Below are positions 1 to 10,353 of a stretch of 64,000 nucleotides of DNA, piece by piece. The notes below the pieces were generated by a model. It ran no database searches. It was not told the origin of the DNA and was given only the letters and a program-made list of their open reading frames with translations. Source of the DNA: Ewingella americana (lineage in GTDB: Bacteria > Pseudomonadota > Gammaproteobacteria > Enterobacterales > Enterobacteriaceae); contig NZ_RCZD01000001.1 in assembly GCF_006438725.1 (NCBI RefSeq), forward strand, positions 496,001-560,000, read 5' to 3'. Position numbers and translations under genes: made by a program. Each line of letters starts with the position of its first letter. The stretch's first letter is position 1.

Positions 1-192
1 GGTGAAGTTAAATTCACCGGTCAGGTATTGCCGACTGCAAAAGTGGTGACTTACCGACTGAACTTTAAACGCGTGATCAACCGTAAACTGATCATGGGCG
101 TAGCTGATGGTGAAGTACTGGTTGATGGTCAGGTTATTTATACCGCCAGCGATCTTAAAGTGGGTCTTTTCAAAGACGCCGCCGCCTTCTGA
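1..192 (+). CDS. fabA: 3-hydroxydecanoyl-ACP dehydratase/isomerase FabA, C-terminal part
   Basis: This is the last 63 codons of FabA; the start lies outside the window. FabA dehydrates 3-hydroxyacyl-ACP and isomerises trans-2-decenoyl-ACP to the cis-3 isomer, the branch point to unsaturated fatty acids, in the cytoplasm. The visible part is the end of the hot-dog fold, with the family's characteristic stretch [18 protein letters not shown] followed by [11 protein letters not shown]. The catalytic His and Asp lie upstream, outside the window. An intrinsic terminator follows 18 bases after the stop. The next gene, rmf, is convergent. Identity is certain from the conserved C-terminus. Confidence 0.97.
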   Translation, partial: GEVKFTGQVLPTAKVVTYRLNFKRVINRKLIMGVADGEVLVDGQVIYTASDLKVGLFKDAAAF

Positions 193-210
193 CAAACAGC
201 TATACCCTGA

Positions 211-244
211 AAAAAAACGAATATGGCAACATATTCGTTTTTTT
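211..244 (+). terminator. Rho-independent terminator of fabA
   Basis: An eight-base-pair stem (CGAATATG / CATATTCG, loop GCAA) is flanked by seven A on the left and seven T on the right. It can therefore work in both directions, but the fabA stop at 190-192 makes it the fabA terminator. Confidence 0.85.
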
Positions 245-279
245 ATGTCTGTCATATCGTGGATGAAAGCACCAGAAAC

Positions 280-304
280 AAAAACCTCCGCCCGTAGCGG
301 AGGT
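280..304 (-). terminator. Rho-independent terminator of rmf
   Basis: Perfect arms ACCTCCGC and GCGGAGGT surround a five-base loop. Read on the minus strand the stem is followed by five T. It lies 26 bases beyond the rmf stop codon. Confidence 0.85.
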
Positions 305-330
305 TGTTCCTTTTTCTGACAGAGCTCCGC

Positions 331-498
331 TTAAGCGGTAACTGCCCTGTCCTCCATGGCTTGTCGCCAACCCCCGAGCCAATGCGATCGGGCATCTAAT
401 GATTGATAGGGGCAAATTTCTTTCGAGCGCCCGCCTATTCCGGCTTGGTAACCACGTGATAATGCCCGTTCCAGGCGATCGCGTTTTTGTCTCTTCAT
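331..498 (-). CDS. rmf: Ribosome modulation factor RMF
   Basis: This is a 55-codon gene. RMF binds the 30S subunit near the anti-Shine-Dalgarno region and drives dimerisation of 70S ribosomes into inactive 100S particles in stationary phase. The protein begins MKRQKRDRLERA and contains the conserved GYQAGIGGRSKEICPY and HWLGGWRQAMEDR segments; it is small and very basic, as the family requires. A longer open frame on the same strand (200-514) is in another reading frame and is not a gene. rmf has its own terminator and lies between convergent fabA and the upstream pqi operon, as in E. coli. In E. coli it is controlled by ppGpp and growth phase; no specific site is identified here. Confidence 0.95.
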   Translation of the reverse strand: MKRQKRDRLERALSRGYQAGIGGRSKEICPYQSLDARSHWLGGWRQAMEDRAVTA

Positions 499-696
499 GC
501 CTTGTTTCCCTCATTTATTCAGGTTCAGGTGGAAAGAAAACAGTGGTCCGCATCTGCGTCCACACTTAACAAATAGCTGCTATAGCCGAAGAGGTCAATG
601 CGAAAATTTCACGCCAGTGTCATATTTGTGAGGTATTTTATCTGATTGCGCGCGAGCTAATCGCGCCATAAAAATCTCATCTGGCTGATCACCAAT

Positions 697-736
697 AAAA
701 AATCCCGCACACTGAGCGTTCAGCATCCGGGATTTT
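697..736 (-). terminator. Terminator at the end of the pqiABC operon
   Basis: Arms AAAATCCCG and CGGGATTTT enclose a long, partly self-complementary loop. On the minus strand the stem ends in a T-rich tract. It lies 38 bases after the pqiC stop and separates the pqi operon from rmf. Confidence 0.65.
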
Positions 737-774
737 ATCTGTTTAGCTTAAATAAAATTAAGCTTAAAAAATGT

Positions 775-1347
775 TCATCTTATCTGACGGGCGATCTGGC
801 TCGCTTCTTGCTGCCAACCCGCGGCAAGCGTGCGTACTAACGCATCATAGCCATCTTCTTGCTGTTTCAATGTCAGGTTGAAACTCCGCTGAATAGTCTG
901 CCCATTGTGGGTTAATACCCAACTTCCGCTTATCAGTGCAGACCCATCATAGCGACCATGGAAGCCCGTCACATTGACGTTAAGCACATCCTGTTCAGCA
1001 CTGCCGGCGGGCTGCGCAGAGACAATGCGTCCCGGCAGTTCACGCCCCAGATAAGTCACTAGCGACTGCTGGAGCTGTTGGTCCAGAGGACTGGCCCACA
1101 GGTTATTTTGTGTCAGCACGTACTGGACGTCATTGGTCTGAAACACCAGACCGTTACCTGCCAGATAATCCGCGACGCTAACATGTTCAACCCACAACTG
1201 CCGTTGCTGCCCTTGCGGCATCATGCTGCTGCCGCTGGTTGTTGCTGGGGTGCTGCTCAGTGCTGGCAGTTGGTAATAGGTTTTATGGTCACTGCTGCTA
1301 CAGGCAGTCAGAAATAATGCTAAGACGACAGGTATCCATTTCATCAT
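775..1347 (-). CDS. pqiC: Outer-membrane lipoprotein PqiC (YmbA)
   Basis: A 190-residue lipoprotein and the last gene of pqiABC. The N-terminus MMKWIPVVLALFLTACSSS is a type II signal peptide with a lipobox (LTAC), so the mature protein starts at Cys16. The rest matches the ABC-type transport auxiliary lipoprotein family (PqiC/YmbA). In E. coli PqiC is an outer-membrane lipoprotein that contacts PqiB, completing a lipid-transport bridge across the periplasm. The start overlaps the pqiB stop by one base (TAATG), showing translational coupling; two ATG codons in tandem are possible starts. The Ser after the lipid-modified Cys, rather than Asp, agrees with outer-membrane sorting. Confidence 0.95.
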   Translation of the reverse strand: MMKWIPVVLALFLTACSSSDHKTYYQLPALSSTPATTSGSSMMPQGQQRQLWVEHVSVADYLAGNGLVFQTNDVQYVLTQNNLWASPLDQQLQQSLVTYLGRELPGRIVSAQPAGSAEQDVLNVNVTGFHGRYDGSALISGSWVLTHNGQTIQRSFNLTLKQQEDGYDALVRTLAAGWQQEASQIARQIR

Positions 1348-3002
1348 TATTTGGCCTTCTTCGGCTGAGGATCATCTTGCCCTGGGGCGGCGAAAATCAG
1401 TGCGTTGCTTTTCTGATTCAGTGTTTTCAGAACCGGTTGCAGTTCACGCAGGGTTTTATCCAGACTCTGCATATCACCGACCAGATTGCTGTATGCCGGT
1501 GAACCAGGCTGGAAGCCTTTGAGGCTGCGGTTAAGCTGGATAAGCGTTTGTTGCATATCCTGCGGCAGCGTTTTCATCTCTTTACTGCTCACAATGGCAT
1601 TCAGTGAATCGATAGTTCTCTGCGTCGACTTCATGGTTTTTTGACTTTCAGCCAGCGTACTGGTCGCTTCACGTATCATCGGTTCGATCGGCAGATTGTT
1701 AATCTTATCCAGCGTAGTCATCAGTTTCTGCTGGATCTGCGCAAAACCACCGCTCACTGTTGGTAGCAGTTTGTGTCCTGCAACTTCCAGCGGACCTTTC
1801 CACGGTTTCTCATTTGGATAGAAATCGAGATCGATAAACATCGAACCCGTTAGCAGGTTGGCTGATTTCATCGAAGCCCGCAGACCATGGGCGATACCAT
1901 CGCGAATGTGATCTTCAATATTGAAGCTGCTACCCAATAATTGATCAAAACGATCCGGCTCGATGCGGATAAGAACCGGTATCCGGTAGTCATCCGTAAT
2001 TTGCTGTTTCATGACGTTCAGCGGATACGGTACTTCCGCCACCGTTCCCAGACGGATACCGCGGAACTCCACCGGAGCGCCTGGTTGCAGGCCACGCACA
2101 GAATCGGAGAAGAACATCACGTAATCCATATGACGGGTATACAGAGATTCCTGAATACTTTTTTGGTCGTCAAACAGCTGATAATTATCGCCGTTCTTAG
2201 CTTCCAGCCCCTGCGTCCAGCCATTAGGAATATCAAAACTGACGCCACCGCTGAAGAGCGTCGTCAGTGAACCCATTTCGACACGCATACCTGCGGCAGA
2301 CATATCAAAGTTCACACCGCTGTCTTTCCAGAAGCGTACGTTGTCTGTGACCAGCGTGTCGTAAGGAGCGCGAATGAATAGCTGGTATTTGATGTTACGG
2401 GCTTTCGGGTCGAAATGGCTGGTCTCAACACTACCGACCTGGAAGCCACGGAACAGTACCGGATCGCCAGGACTAAGCTGCCCAGAGCGTTCACTTTCCA
2501 GCACCACGCGGATCCCTTTCGCATCAGGGGACGCCAGAGGTGGTGAGTCATCAAGTTTGTATTCCGCTTTCTCGCTACCTCTATTACCGGGCTGCAATTG
2601 GATATAGGCGCCGGACAGCAGTGTCCCTAAACCCGACACCCCTTCGCGTCCGATTTGCGGTTTCACCACCCAGAAAACTGAATCGTCGCGGAGCATTTTT
2701 TCCATGCCAGTGTTCAGACGCGCTTTGATGATAACCTGTTGTAAGTCATCACTCAGGGTCACACTTTCCACTTTACCGACATCGACGTTACGGCTCTTGA
2801 TGGCGGTTTTCCCACCCTCAATACCTTCGGCAGTCGTGGTGATTAATGTCACTTCCGGGCCCTGATGGCTGTAATGGTAAAACAGGATCCAGGCCCCGAT
2901 AAGGGCAGTTACGATAGGAATGATCCAGACAGGCGACCAGCGTTTAATTTTTTCGATCTTTGCGGTGCCACCGTTACTGTGGGGCATATTATTTTCCGCC
3001 AT
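1347..3002 (-). CDS. pqiB: Intermembrane lipid transport protein PqiB (MCE family)
   Basis: This 551-residue protein has one membrane helix at about residues 24-43 and a large periplasmic part. It holds three MCE repeats, near residues 45-140, 160-260 and 285-390, each with the typical pattern of a V/D-x-G-x-V-x-x segment (for example KSRNVDVGKVESV, FRGFQVGSVET and FRGIRLGTVAEV). The C-terminal 130 residues are predicted coiled coil (TLAESQKTMKSTQRTIDSL). In E. coli PqiB forms a hexameric syringe-like channel that spans the periplasm and moves lipids between membranes. The start overlaps the end of pqiA by 14 bases, which fits coupled translation. The length matches E. coli PqiB, so this is not the seven-MCE protein LetB. 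Confidence 0.97.
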   Translation of the reverse strand: MAENNMPHSNGGTAKIEKIKRWSPVWIIPIVTALIGAWILFYHYSHQGPEVTLITTTAEGIEGGKTAIKSRNVDVGKVESVTLSDDLQQVIIKARLNTGMEKMLRDDSVFWVVKPQIGREGVSGLGTLLSGAYIQLQPGNRGSEKAEYKLDDSPPLASPDAKGIRVVLESERSGQLSPGDPVLFRGFQVGSVETSHFDPKARNIKYQLFIRAPYDTLVTDNVRFWKDSGVNFDMSAAGMRVEMGSLTTLFSGGVSFDIPNGWTQGLEAKNGDNYQLFDDQKSIQESLYTRHMDYVMFFSDSVRGLQPGAPVEFRGIRLGTVAEVPYPLNVMKQQITDDYRIPVLIRIEPDRFDQLLGSSFNIEDHIRDGIAHGLRASMKSANLLTGSMFIDLDFYPNEKPWKGPLEVAGHKLLPTVSGGFAQIQQKLMTTLDKINNLPIEPMIREATSTLAESQKTMKSTQRTIDSLNAIVSSKEMKTLPQDMQQTLIQLNRSLKGFQPGSPAYSNLVGDMQSLDKTLRELQPVLKTLNQKSNALIFAAPGQDDPQPKKAK

Positions 3003-4254
3003 CTTGTTGCTCCTTCATAGGCTGTACCACGGCCCGATCCCAAATCAGCCTTGGATCGAAAATCATTGCGGCGAACATAGTAAGAATAACGACTCCAGCA
3101 AAAAGCAGTGCACCGATGTCTGGATAAATACTCATTAGCTGCCCCATTCTGACCAGTGCAGAAAGCACTGCGATAACGAATACGTCAATCATCGACCAAC
3201 GCCCGACAAACTCGACCACCTCATAAATGACATGCAATCTCTCACGGTCGATGGGTTTGTTGCTGTTGGCATCCCAACACAGCCAACCGATGGCAATCAT
3301 TTTTAATGTTGGCACCAAAATACTGGCGATCAGAATCACCATGGCAACGGGATATGACCCTTCGCTCCATAGTAGAATAACACCGGCCATAATCGTCGAC
3401 GGCATTGGCGTACCCAACACCTGCGTGATCATAATAGGTAATAAATTAGCGGGGATATAAAGCAGTATCGACGTCACCAGTAATGCCATAGTCCATTGCA
3501 CACTGTTTTTACGCCGTGCGTAACCTTTCATTTCGCAGCGGCTGCAGACCAGCTGATCCACCGGCAAAATAGCCATACAGCAATGGCATGAACGTAGCCC
3601 CTGACTCAGACCACTCTCACCGATTCGTAGCGACTGGGTCGGACGTGGCGCAGGTTCAACCTGCTGCCATAACCCGTAGCGGTCAGTACACTGAAAGGCC
3701 CGTAATTGCAGCAAGCAGAAAAGCACATAAGGAAGGAAACTGGTACCCACCCCCACATCGCCATATGCCATCAGTTTGACAAAACTCACCAGCACACCAG
3801 CAAGGAAGATCTCCACCATGCACCAGGCTTTCAAACGGAACAGCGTGCGCGCAATACTCACTTTCCAGTGGGCTGAAAGCCGGGTCTTCATGCACAGAAC
3901 GATGATTGACAGCATGCAGACAGCAGGTAGCAACTGCACCACGATCATAAACAGAGAGGCCATGCTGGCATAGTTTTCAGAGACCAGCACTTGCGGAATT
4001 TGGATCAGCGTCACTTCACTGCCAAGACCGGCGACTTTCATGTTAACGAAGGGAAAAAGATTGGCAAGCAACAGCATAAACAGGGCGCTTGCAGCATAGC
4101 CGATAGGACGCCTGCGGGGCTCTTTCCAGCGCGATGTCAGCGTGGTGTGACAACGGGGACATTTCGCTTTTTGCCCGATGGCAACAGCAGGGATCTCCAC
4201 CAATAAGTCGCATTGGGGACACAAAATGTGCGGGTCATGGACATGAGAACACAC
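2989..4254 (-). CDS. pqiA: Inner-membrane protein PqiA
   Basis: First gene of pqiABC, encoding a 421-residue polytopic inner-membrane protein thought to pair with PqiB in lipid transport. It has two PqiA modules, each preceded by a rubredoxin-like zinc ribbon: CPQC and CPRC near residues 12 and 34, then CHCC and CSRC near residues 225 and 240. About eight hydrophobic helices are visible. I set the start at a GTG (4254): a GAGGAG ribosome binding site lies six bases before it, and the resulting N-terminus MCSHVHDPHILCPQC aligns with E. coli PqiA. The alternative TTG at 4260 directly abuts that site. In E. coli the operon belongs to the SoxRS regulon; no soxbox was recognised here. Confidence 0.95.
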   Translation of the reverse strand: MCSHVHDPHILCPQCDLLVEIPAVAIGQKAKCPRCHTTLTSRWKEPRRRPIGYAASALFMLLLANLFPFVNMKVAGLGSEVTLIQIPQVLVSENYASMASLFMIVVQLLPAVCMLSIIVLCMKTRLSAHWKVSIARTLFRLKAWCMVEIFLAGVLVSFVKLMAYGDVGVGTSFLPYVLFCLLQLRAFQCTDRYGLWQQVEPAPRPTQSLRIGESGLSQGLRSCHCCMAILPVDQLVCSRCEMKGYARRKNSVQWTMALLVTSILLYIPANLLPIMITQVLGTPMPSTIMAGVILLWSEGSYPVAMVILIASILVPTLKMIAIGWLCWDANSNKPIDRERLHVIYEVVEFVGRWSMIDVFVIAVLSALVRMGQLMSIYPDIGALLFAGVVILTMFAAMIFDPRLIWDRAVVQPMKEQQDGGK

Positions 4255-4336
4255 TGTCAACTCCTCAACGGCGGAAGATACTAATACCTGCGCGGACGAA
4301 TAAATCCGTTATTCGCCTGCGCAGGGAGGGACAGGT

Positions 4337-6241
4337 TTAGCCGTTTTTCTGCGCTTCCAGCGCTTCCCAACGTTCAAAGGCCTGTTCTAACTCTTGTTCG
4401 ACGGCCGCCAACGAGTTTAATACCTGCTGGGTTTCATCATGCGGACGGGTGAAAAAATCCGCATCATTCATTTGTTGCTGCAATCCGGCAATCCGCCCTT
4501 CCAGCTCACTGATTTGCTGGGGCAAAAGCTCCAGCTCACGTTGCTGATTATAGCTGAGCTTATTGGCAGTGCGTTTGGCAGGTTCTGCTTTCTGCTGTGT
4601 CGACGCTTTGTTTTCTGTCGCTGCAACCTGGCGGATTGGCTTCTGGTGGCGACGTTGATGTTGCGCATCATGGTAACCCCCCACATAGCTGTTGATCACG
4701 CCGTTGCCTTCATAAATCCAGCATTCGGTTGCCGAGTTATCAACAAATTCACGGTCATGACTAACCAGCATCACGGTGCCCTGATAGGTGTCGATCATCT
4801 CTTCCAGCAGCTCCAGCGTTTCCACATCCAGGTCATTGGTTGGTTCATCAAGAATCAACAGGTTGCTTGGGCGCAGGAACAATTTTGCCAGCAGCAGACG
4901 GTTACGCTCGCCGCCTGACAGCGCTTTTACCGGCGTCATGGCGCGTTTAGGGTGGAACAGGAAGTCCTGCAGGTAACCCAGCACGTGGCGTGAGCGACCG
5001 TTTACCATCACTTCCTGTTTACCTTCTGCCAGGTTGTCCATCACGGTACGTTCCGGGTCAAGCTCAGCGCGGTGCTGGTCGAAGTACGCCACTTCCAGCT
5101 TGGTGCCGCAGTGAACGCGGCCGCTATCGGCTTGAATCTGACTTAACATCAGTTTAAGTAATGTCGTTTTACCACAGCCGTTCGGGCCAACCAGCGCAAT
5201 TTTATCACCGCGCATCACTTGAGCAGAGAAGTTGCTCACCAGCTGTTTACCGGCAATCGCGTAGCTGACATCTTCCATTTCGAAGACAATCTTGCCGGAA
5301 CTCGAGGCTTCAACGACCTGCATCTTGGCGGTGCCCATCACTTCACGGCGATCAGAACGCTCTTTACGCAGGGCTTTCAGGGCGCGCACGCGGCCTTCGT
5401 TACGGGTACGACGGGCTTTGATACCCTGACGGATCCACACTTCTTCCTGTGCCAGCTTTTTATCAAACTCGGCATTTTGCAACTCTTCTACACGCAGGGC
5501 TTCTTCTTTCGCCAGCAGGTAAGCTTCGTAGTTGCCCGGATAGGAAACCAGTTTGCCGCGATCAAGATCGACAATGCGGGTCGCCATATTGCGGATAAAC
5601 GAACGGTCATGGGAAATGAAGATAATGCTGCCCTGGAATTCTTTCAGGAACTCTTCCAGCCAGCTGATACTTTCGATATCTAAGTGGTTGGTCGGTTCGT
5701 CGAGCAGTAATACTTTCGGAGAACTGACCAGCGCACGGCCCAGCGCGGCTTTACGCAACCAGCCACCGGACAGCGAAGTCAGTTCAGCATCGGCATCCAG
5801 ACCCAGTTGCAGCAACACTTCACTAATGCGGCTATCGAGCTGCCATAAGCCCTGGTGGTCAAGAATTTCCATTACCTGAGAGAGTTTGTTCAGGTTTTTC
5901 TCGCTCGGGTCGGTCTCTACCAGATGCGAAATAGCGTGATACGCCTTCAGATGTTCCGCCTGCTCAGACACGCCTTCAGACACGAAGTCAAACACGGTAC
6001 CGGCGACATTACGTGGCGGATCCTGTTGCAGGCGCGCCACGATCAAATCTTGCTCGTAAACAATACGACCGTCATCCAGCGGGACTTCGCGGTTGATGAT
6101 TTTCATCAGCGTCGATTTACCGGCGCCGTTACGGCCTACCAGACAGACGCGTTCGTTCGGTTCGATGTGTAATTCGGTGTTATCCAACAAAGGCGAGTCA
6201 CTGAATGACAGCCAGGCACCTGACATACTGATTAACGACAT
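4337..6241 (-). CDS. uup: ABC-F family ATPase Uup
   Basis: This 634-residue soluble protein has two ABC ATPase domains. Walker A is GRNGAGKST near residues 36-44 and GPNGCGKTT near 350. The signatures are LSGGWLRKAALG and LSGGERNRLLLAK, and the Walker B boxes are LLLDEPTNHLD and LILDEPTNDLD. A linker rich in Arg and Lys (RRTRNEGRVRALKALRKER) matches the ABC-F P-site tRNA interaction region, and the last 70 residues form a coiled coil that binds DNA in E. coli Uup. There are no membrane segments. The E. coli protein affects transposon excision and ribosome-related functions. It starts five bases after the rlmL stop, so the two are probably co-transcribed. Confidence 0.96.
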   Translation of the reverse strand: MSLISMSGAWLSFSDSPLLDNTELHIEPNERVCLVGRNGAGKSTLMKIINREVPLDDGRIVYEQDLIVARLQQDPPRNVAGTVFDFVSEGVSEQAEHLKAYHAISHLVETDPSEKNLNKLSQVMEILDHQGLWQLDSRISEVLLQLGLDADAELTSLSGGWLRKAALGRALVSSPKVLLLDEPTNHLDIESISWLEEFLKEFQGSIIFISHDRSFIRNMATRIVDLDRGKLVSYPGNYEAYLLAKEEALRVEELQNAEFDKKLAQEEVWIRQGIKARRTRNEGRVRALKALRKERSDRREVMGTAKMQVVEASSSGKIVFEMEDVSYAIAGKQLVSNFSAQVMRGDKIALVGPNGCGKTTLLKLMLSQIQADSGRVHCGTKLEVAYFDQHRAELDPERTVMDNLAEGKQEVMVNGRSRHVLGYLQDFLFHPKRAMTPVKALSGGERNRLLLAKLFLRPSNLLILDEPTNDLDVETLELLEEMIDTYQGTVMLVSHDREFVDNSATECWIYEGNGVINSYVGGYHDAQHQRRHQKPIRQVAATENKASTQQKAEPAKRTANKLSYNQQRELELLPQQISELEGRIAGLQQQMNDADFFTRPHDETQQVLNSLAAVEQELEQAFERWEALEAQKNG

Positions 6242-6246
6242 AAACT

Positions 6247-8367
6247 TTACTTTTCCTCGCCGGCGTGAGAAAGCAACCAGCAGTTATGAATTTGACGATT
6301 ACGGGCGAAATCCTGCGACAGGGTTTGGCTGGTGATCTCTTTTGCGCTCAGACCGAGCTGACTCAGTCCCTCGAGATCCATCTGGAAACCGCGCTTATTA
6401 TTGGAGAACATGATGGTACCGTTGCGACGTAAAATACGCTTCAGGTCTTTCATTAATGACAGATGATCGCGCTGAACGTCGAAACTTTCGGCCATACGTT
6501 TAGAGTTGGAGAAGGTCGGCGGATCGATAAAGATCACATCGAACTGTTCGTCGCACATGCCTAAATAGGAGAGACAATCTGCCTGGATCAGGCGGTGTTG
6601 ACGCCCTGTCAGGTCGTTGACCCGCAGGTTTTTCTCCGCCCACTCAAGATAAGTACGAGACATATCCACCGTGGTGGTACTGCGTGCGCCACCGAGTCCT
6701 GCATGAACGCTGGCGGTACCGGTATAGGCAAACAGGTTAAGGAAGTCTTTACCCTTGCTCATTTCGCCGAGCATCTGGCGGGCAATACGGTGATCGAGGA
6801 ACAGGCCAGTATCCAGATAATCGGTCAGGTTAACCCACAGCTTAGCGTTGAACTCTTCCACCAGCTGGAATTCACCTTTTTGCGCCAATTTCTCGTACTG
6901 ATTTGCGCCTTTCTGACGTTCACGGGTTTTCAACACTAACTGGCTGGAAGAGATATCCAGCACGGAGAGCGTAGCATTGATCACATCGAACAAACGCTGA
7001 CGGGCTTTCTGTGCATCGACAGTTTTTGGCGGCGCGTACTCCTGCACCACCACTTTGCTGCCGTAGCGGTCAACGGCAACGTTGTAATCCGGCAGATCGG
7101 CGTCATACAGGCGATAACATTCAATCCCTTGCTGTTTGGCCCATTTTTCCAACTTTTTGACGTTTTTACGCAGACGGTTGGCGTAATCCTCTGCCATTTG
7201 CGTGCCTGCCGCGCCGGTCGGGTTTTCGGCCAACAGGTAGTTTTTCTGCACACATTCCAGCGGACCGTTTTTAGCCTTAAATTGGCGATCGGCGCGCAAC
7301 TGTACGCAGCTCAGCAGTTCAGGCGAAGCGCTGAACAGAGAGAGCTGCCAGCCGCCAAACTGGGTTTTCATAATGCGGCCCAGTTGGTTATGCAGGGCAA
7401 TCAAGGCCGGTTCGCTTTCCAGACGCTCACCATACGGTGGGTTACTGATCACCGTACCGGTCGGGCCTTCTGGCAGCGGATTCACCAGTTTGCCGACTTC
7501 GCCCGCTTCGAGGGTGATAAGTTCAGCGACACCGGCACGACGGGCGTTAGCACGGGCCATTTCAATCACGCGACGATCAATATCAGAACCGAAGAAGCGC
7601 GAGGTGGTCTCCTGCAAGGCACGACGGGTACGCACCTGCGCCTCGGTCGTGAGTTCACGCCATAAATCCGCGTCAAACTTATTCCAGCCGGTAAAACCCC
7701 AATGTGGGCGATGCAGACCCGGTGCGCGATCGGCCGCGATCATGGCGGCTTCAATCAGCAAGGTGCCAGAACCACACATGGGATCGACCATCGGCGTGCC
7801 GGCTTTCCAGCCAGAACGCATGACAATGGCGGCAGCCAGGCTCTCTTTCAACGGTGCCTGACCGGCCAGGTCACGGTAGCCACGCTGATGCAAACCTTCG
7901 CCGCTCAAATCGAGCGCCACGCTGGCAGTGTCACGTTGCAGGAACACATTGACGCGGATGTCCGGCTGCTGTTTCGCCACGTTAGGACGTTCATCCATTT
8001 TACGGGTGAAACTGTCAACGATGGCGTCCTTAACTTTCAAGGCACCGTACTGGCTATTACGGATCTCATCATTCAGACCACTAAAGTGCACTGCGAAGGT
8101 TTTATCGACGCTGAAAATTTCCGGCCAGTCGATCGCCATCACGCCCATATAGAGGTCTAAATCACTGTGGACTTTAAATTCATTCAGAGGCAGCAGAATG
8201 CGCGAAGCCAGACGGCTCCACAGCAAACTTTGATACATCAGGCGATCGTCACCTTCAAAATGCACCCCTCCCTGCACAACTTTACAGGCTTGCGCACCCA
8301 GCGTTTCCAGTTCGCTTTTTAAAAGTTCTTCCAGTCCACGCGCCGTGCTGGCAAACAAAGAGTTCAT
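6247..8367 (-). CDS. rlmL: Bifunctional 23S rRNA methyltransferase RlmL/RlmK
   Basis: A 706-residue fusion protein that makes m2G2445 (N-terminal RlmL half) and m7G2069 (C-terminal RlmK half) in 23S rRNA. It has an N-terminal ferredoxin-like and THUMP region (about 1-155), then a SAM-binding domain with [14 protein letters not shown] and the base-flipping motif NPPYGERL. The second Rossmann methyltransferase carries [16 protein letters not shown] and [12 protein letters not shown]. Its length matches the fused gammaproteobacterial form. Translation starts with [16 protein letters not shown], as in E. coli. It is transcribed divergently from ycbX across a 107-base gap and is followed closely by uup. 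Confidence 0.97.
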   Translation of the reverse strand: MNSLFASTARGLEELLKSELETLGAQACKVVQGGVHFEGDDRLMYQSLLWSRLASRILLPLNEFKVHSDLDLYMGVMAIDWPEIFSVDKTFAVHFSGLNDEIRNSQYGALKVKDAIVDSFTRKMDERPNVAKQQPDIRVNVFLQRDTASVALDLSGEGLHQRGYRDLAGQAPLKESLAAAIVMRSGWKAGTPMVDPMCGSGTLLIEAAMIAADRAPGLHRPHWGFTGWNKFDADLWRELTTEAQVRTRRALQETTSRFFGSDIDRRVIEMARANARRAGVAELITLEAGEVGKLVNPLPEGPTGTVISNPPYGERLESEPALIALHNQLGRIMKTQFGGWQLSLFSASPELLSCVQLRADRQFKAKNGPLECVQKNYLLAENPTGAAGTQMAEDYANRLRKNVKKLEKWAKQQGIECYRLYDADLPDYNVAVDRYGSKVVVQEYAPPKTVDAQKARQRLFDVINATLSVLDISSSQLVLKTRERQKGANQYEKLAQKGEFQLVEEFNAKLWVNLTDYLDTGLFLDHRIARQMLGEMSKGKDFLNLFAYTGTASVHAGLGGARSTTTVDMSRTYLEWAEKNLRVNDLTGRQHRLIQADCLSYLGMCDEQFDVIFIDPPTFSNSKRMAESFDVQRDHLSLMKDLKRILRRNGTIMFSNNKRGFQMDLEGLSQLGLSAKEITSQTLSQDFARNRQIHNCWLLSHAGEEK

Positions 8368-8474
8368 ATCGACATATCACCAAAAAGAAAATAGTTGCGC
8401 ATTATAGCTAATCCGGCCCGCTTGTCATAAAGTCTCTGGTCATCAGAAAAAATAGAGCAAGGAGGCACGTTTCC

Positions 8475-9578
8475 GTGGCCACCCTTTCACGATTATTTGT
8501 TCACCCTGTAAAGTCGATGCGTGGACTGCAATTGTCTCACGCACAGGTGACAGCCAGCGGTCTGGCGTTTGATCGCCTCTTCATGCTGACAGACCCACAG
8601 GGAATGTTTATCACCGCCCGCCAATATCCGCAGTTGGTCCAGTTTACGCCCGCTTTGCTTCCCGATGGCCTGTTAATCAACAGTCCCGATGGCGAAACCA
8701 TCAGTATGCGTTTTCGTGATTTTAGCCAACCAGGTGCAGCCACGGAAGTTTGGGGCAATCAGTTTACCTCACTCATCGCACCAGATGCGGTAAATCAGTG
8801 GCTCAGCCGCTATTTAAACCGCGACGTGCAATTGCGCTGGGTGGGCGAAGAACCGACACGCCGCGTGAAAAAGCACGCTGATGTCCCGCTCTCCTTCGCC
8901 GACGGCTTCCCTTACCTGTTAATGAATGAAGCCTCGATGCGCGATTTGCAAAACCGTTGCCCCAGCAGCGTGAAGCTTGAACAGTTCCGGCCGAATCTGG
9001 TGGTCAGTGGCGTGGAAGCCTACGCCGAAGATAGCTGGCAGACCATCCGCATTGGCGACGTCATTTTTGACCTGGTGAAACCTTGCAGTCGTTGCGTGCT
9101 GACCACCGTCAGTACCGAACGTGGGCGCAAGCATCCACGCGGTGAGCCGCTGAAAACCCTGCAAGGTTATCGCACCGCCGACAACGGCGATGTGGATTTC
9201 GGCCAGAACATGATTGCCCGTAACACCGGGATGATCCGCGCAGGTGACAGCATTCAGGTGCTGGCGACCAAACCCCCGCGCCCTTACTCTCCCGGCGTGG
9301 TGGTTGAAAGCATTGTGGCACCCAGGAATGAGGTCAAAAGTGTCAGCATTCATTATCAGGGCACGGCGTTCACCGGAAATAATCAGCAGATTTTACTCGA
9401 ACAGTTGGAAATGCGGGGTTTACGTATCCCTTATTCCTGCCGGGCGGGAATTTGCGGTGCATGCAAGCTGACGCTGGAGGCAGGCGAAGTGTCACCGCTG
9501 AAAGCCAGTGCCATTGGTAAAGACGGGACAATATTGTCGTGTAGCTGTATTCCAGGAACGGATATCGTTCTGCGTTAG
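8475..9578 (+). CDS. ycbX: MOSC and 2Fe-2S ferredoxin domain protein YcbX
   Basis: This 367-residue protein has an N-terminal MOSC beta-barrel (MOSC_N then MOSC, about residues 1-265) and a C-terminal plant-type [2Fe-2S] ferredoxin domain. The cluster ligands are visible as CRAGICGAC plus the later CSC near the end. In E. coli YcbX is a molybdenum-cofactor protein that reduces N-hydroxylated base analogues such as 6-hydroxylaminopurine. The MOSC cysteine that would bind molybdenum is in the segment [11 protein letters not shown]. The start is GTG at 8475 with an AAGGAGG ribosome binding site about ten bases upstream. It is single, divergent from rlmL and convergent with zapC. Confidence 0.95.
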   Translation: MATLSRLFVHPVKSMRGLQLSHAQVTASGLAFDRLFMLTDPQGMFITARQYPQLVQFTPALLPDGLLINSPDGETISMRFRDFSQPGAATEVWGNQFTSLIAPDAVNQWLSRYLNRDVQLRWVGEEPTRRVKKHADVPLSFADGFPYLLMNEASMRDLQNRCPSSVKLEQFRPNLVVSGVEAYAEDSWQTIRIGDVIFDLVKPCSRCVLTTVSTERGRKHPRGEPLKTLQGYRTADNGDVDFGQNMIARNTGMIRAGDSIQVLATKPPRPYSPGVVVESIVAPRNEVKSVSIHYQGTAFTGNNQQILLEQLEMRGLRIPYSCRAGICGACKLTLEAGEVSPLKASAIGKDGTILSCSCIPGTDIVLR

Positions 9579-9607
9579 ATGCAAAGTGACGAAGTCAGGC
9601 GGGGAAC

Positions 9608-10156
9608 TTAGACCGCCTGATCGTAGAAATGGGTTTTCGCTGCACGAACCGGTGCTGGCATCAAGCGGTCATGCATGATCTTAATCGCATCACCGAGCAC
9701 CATCCCCCGGCCAGCCAGTGTTAGCCGGTCCTGGGCCAGTAAACAGAGGCTGGCGCTATCACCGGACTCCACCACCAACAACGTGGCCTGTTCACCGCTT
9801 TCCATCACCTGGACCTGCGCAATCTGGCCATTATCAGGCTGGAATGGTCGGGACTGTTGAGTAAAGTGCCAGCTTTTAGGCATCAATGGCTTGAGGAAAC
9901 GGAAAGCCACCAGCGCATTCAACACTAATTCAGCCCGTTGCTCATTACCTAATTTGACGTTTTTACACTGCTCTTCATAATCAAAATAGAGTGCGGCATC
10001 ATCGACGCAAAATGAGGCATCGCTGAAGGCGTCGGGAGTTAACATTTTTGCAGGAAAACGGGAACGGAAAATCATGCCATTGGCGAGATCCAGCATTAGC
10101 CGGTCATGTTCGGCATCAAAATACCAACGCCAATTATCATCTGGTTTGATTTTCAT
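9608..10156 (-). CDS. zapC: Cell division protein ZapC
   Basis: This 182-residue cytoplasmic protein binds FtsZ and promotes bundling of protofilaments at the Z-ring. Identification rests on overall similarity to E. coli ZapC, especially [35 protein letters not shown] and [13 protein letters not shown] set the start at the ATG at 10156 ([11 protein letters not shown]), preceded by AGGATAAC; the frame is open for ten more codons, but these are not conserved. The gene follows pyrD on the same strand with about 200 bases between them, as in E. coli. The middle part (residues 110-140) is diverged from E. coli. Confidence 0.93.
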   Translation of the reverse strand: MKIKPDDNWRWYFDAEHDRLMLDLANGMIFRSRFPAKMLTPDAFSDASFCVDDAALYFDYEEQCKNVKLGNEQRAELVLNALVAFRFLKPLMPKSWHFTQQSRPFQPDNGQIAQVQVMESGEQATLLVVESGDSASLCLLAQDRLTLAGRGMVLGDAIKIMHDRLMPAPVRAAKTHFYDQAV

Positions 10157-10304
10157 TTCGTTATCCTGTTTGCTCCGAACCCACAATCTGATGACTGACT
10201 ATTAAAAGCACCGAGCTTACATTAGGCTTTTTAGTAGTGAATCAACATCAGACAAATCTTGAGCTGCTGCTGCCGATATATAAGGCAGTGGACAAAATAT
10301 AGAC

Positions 10305-10333
10305 GAGCCGGGTTAATAAATAAACCCCCGGCT
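10305..10333. other. Inverted repeat between pyrD and zapC
   Basis: AGCCGGGTT and AACCC-CCGGCT form a stem with a two-base bulge around an A/T-rich loop. It lies just past the pyrD stop on the minus strand, but no clear T-run follows. It may be a weak terminator or an mRNA end-stabilising hairpin that lowers read-through into zapC. Confidence 0.35.
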
Positions 10334-10353
10334 GTCATTAGGCGTGAAAAATA

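Noticed and set aside
200-514. 104-codon minus-strand frame overlapping rmf
   Set aside because: It is in a different frame from rmf, has no recognisable homology and covers two terminators.
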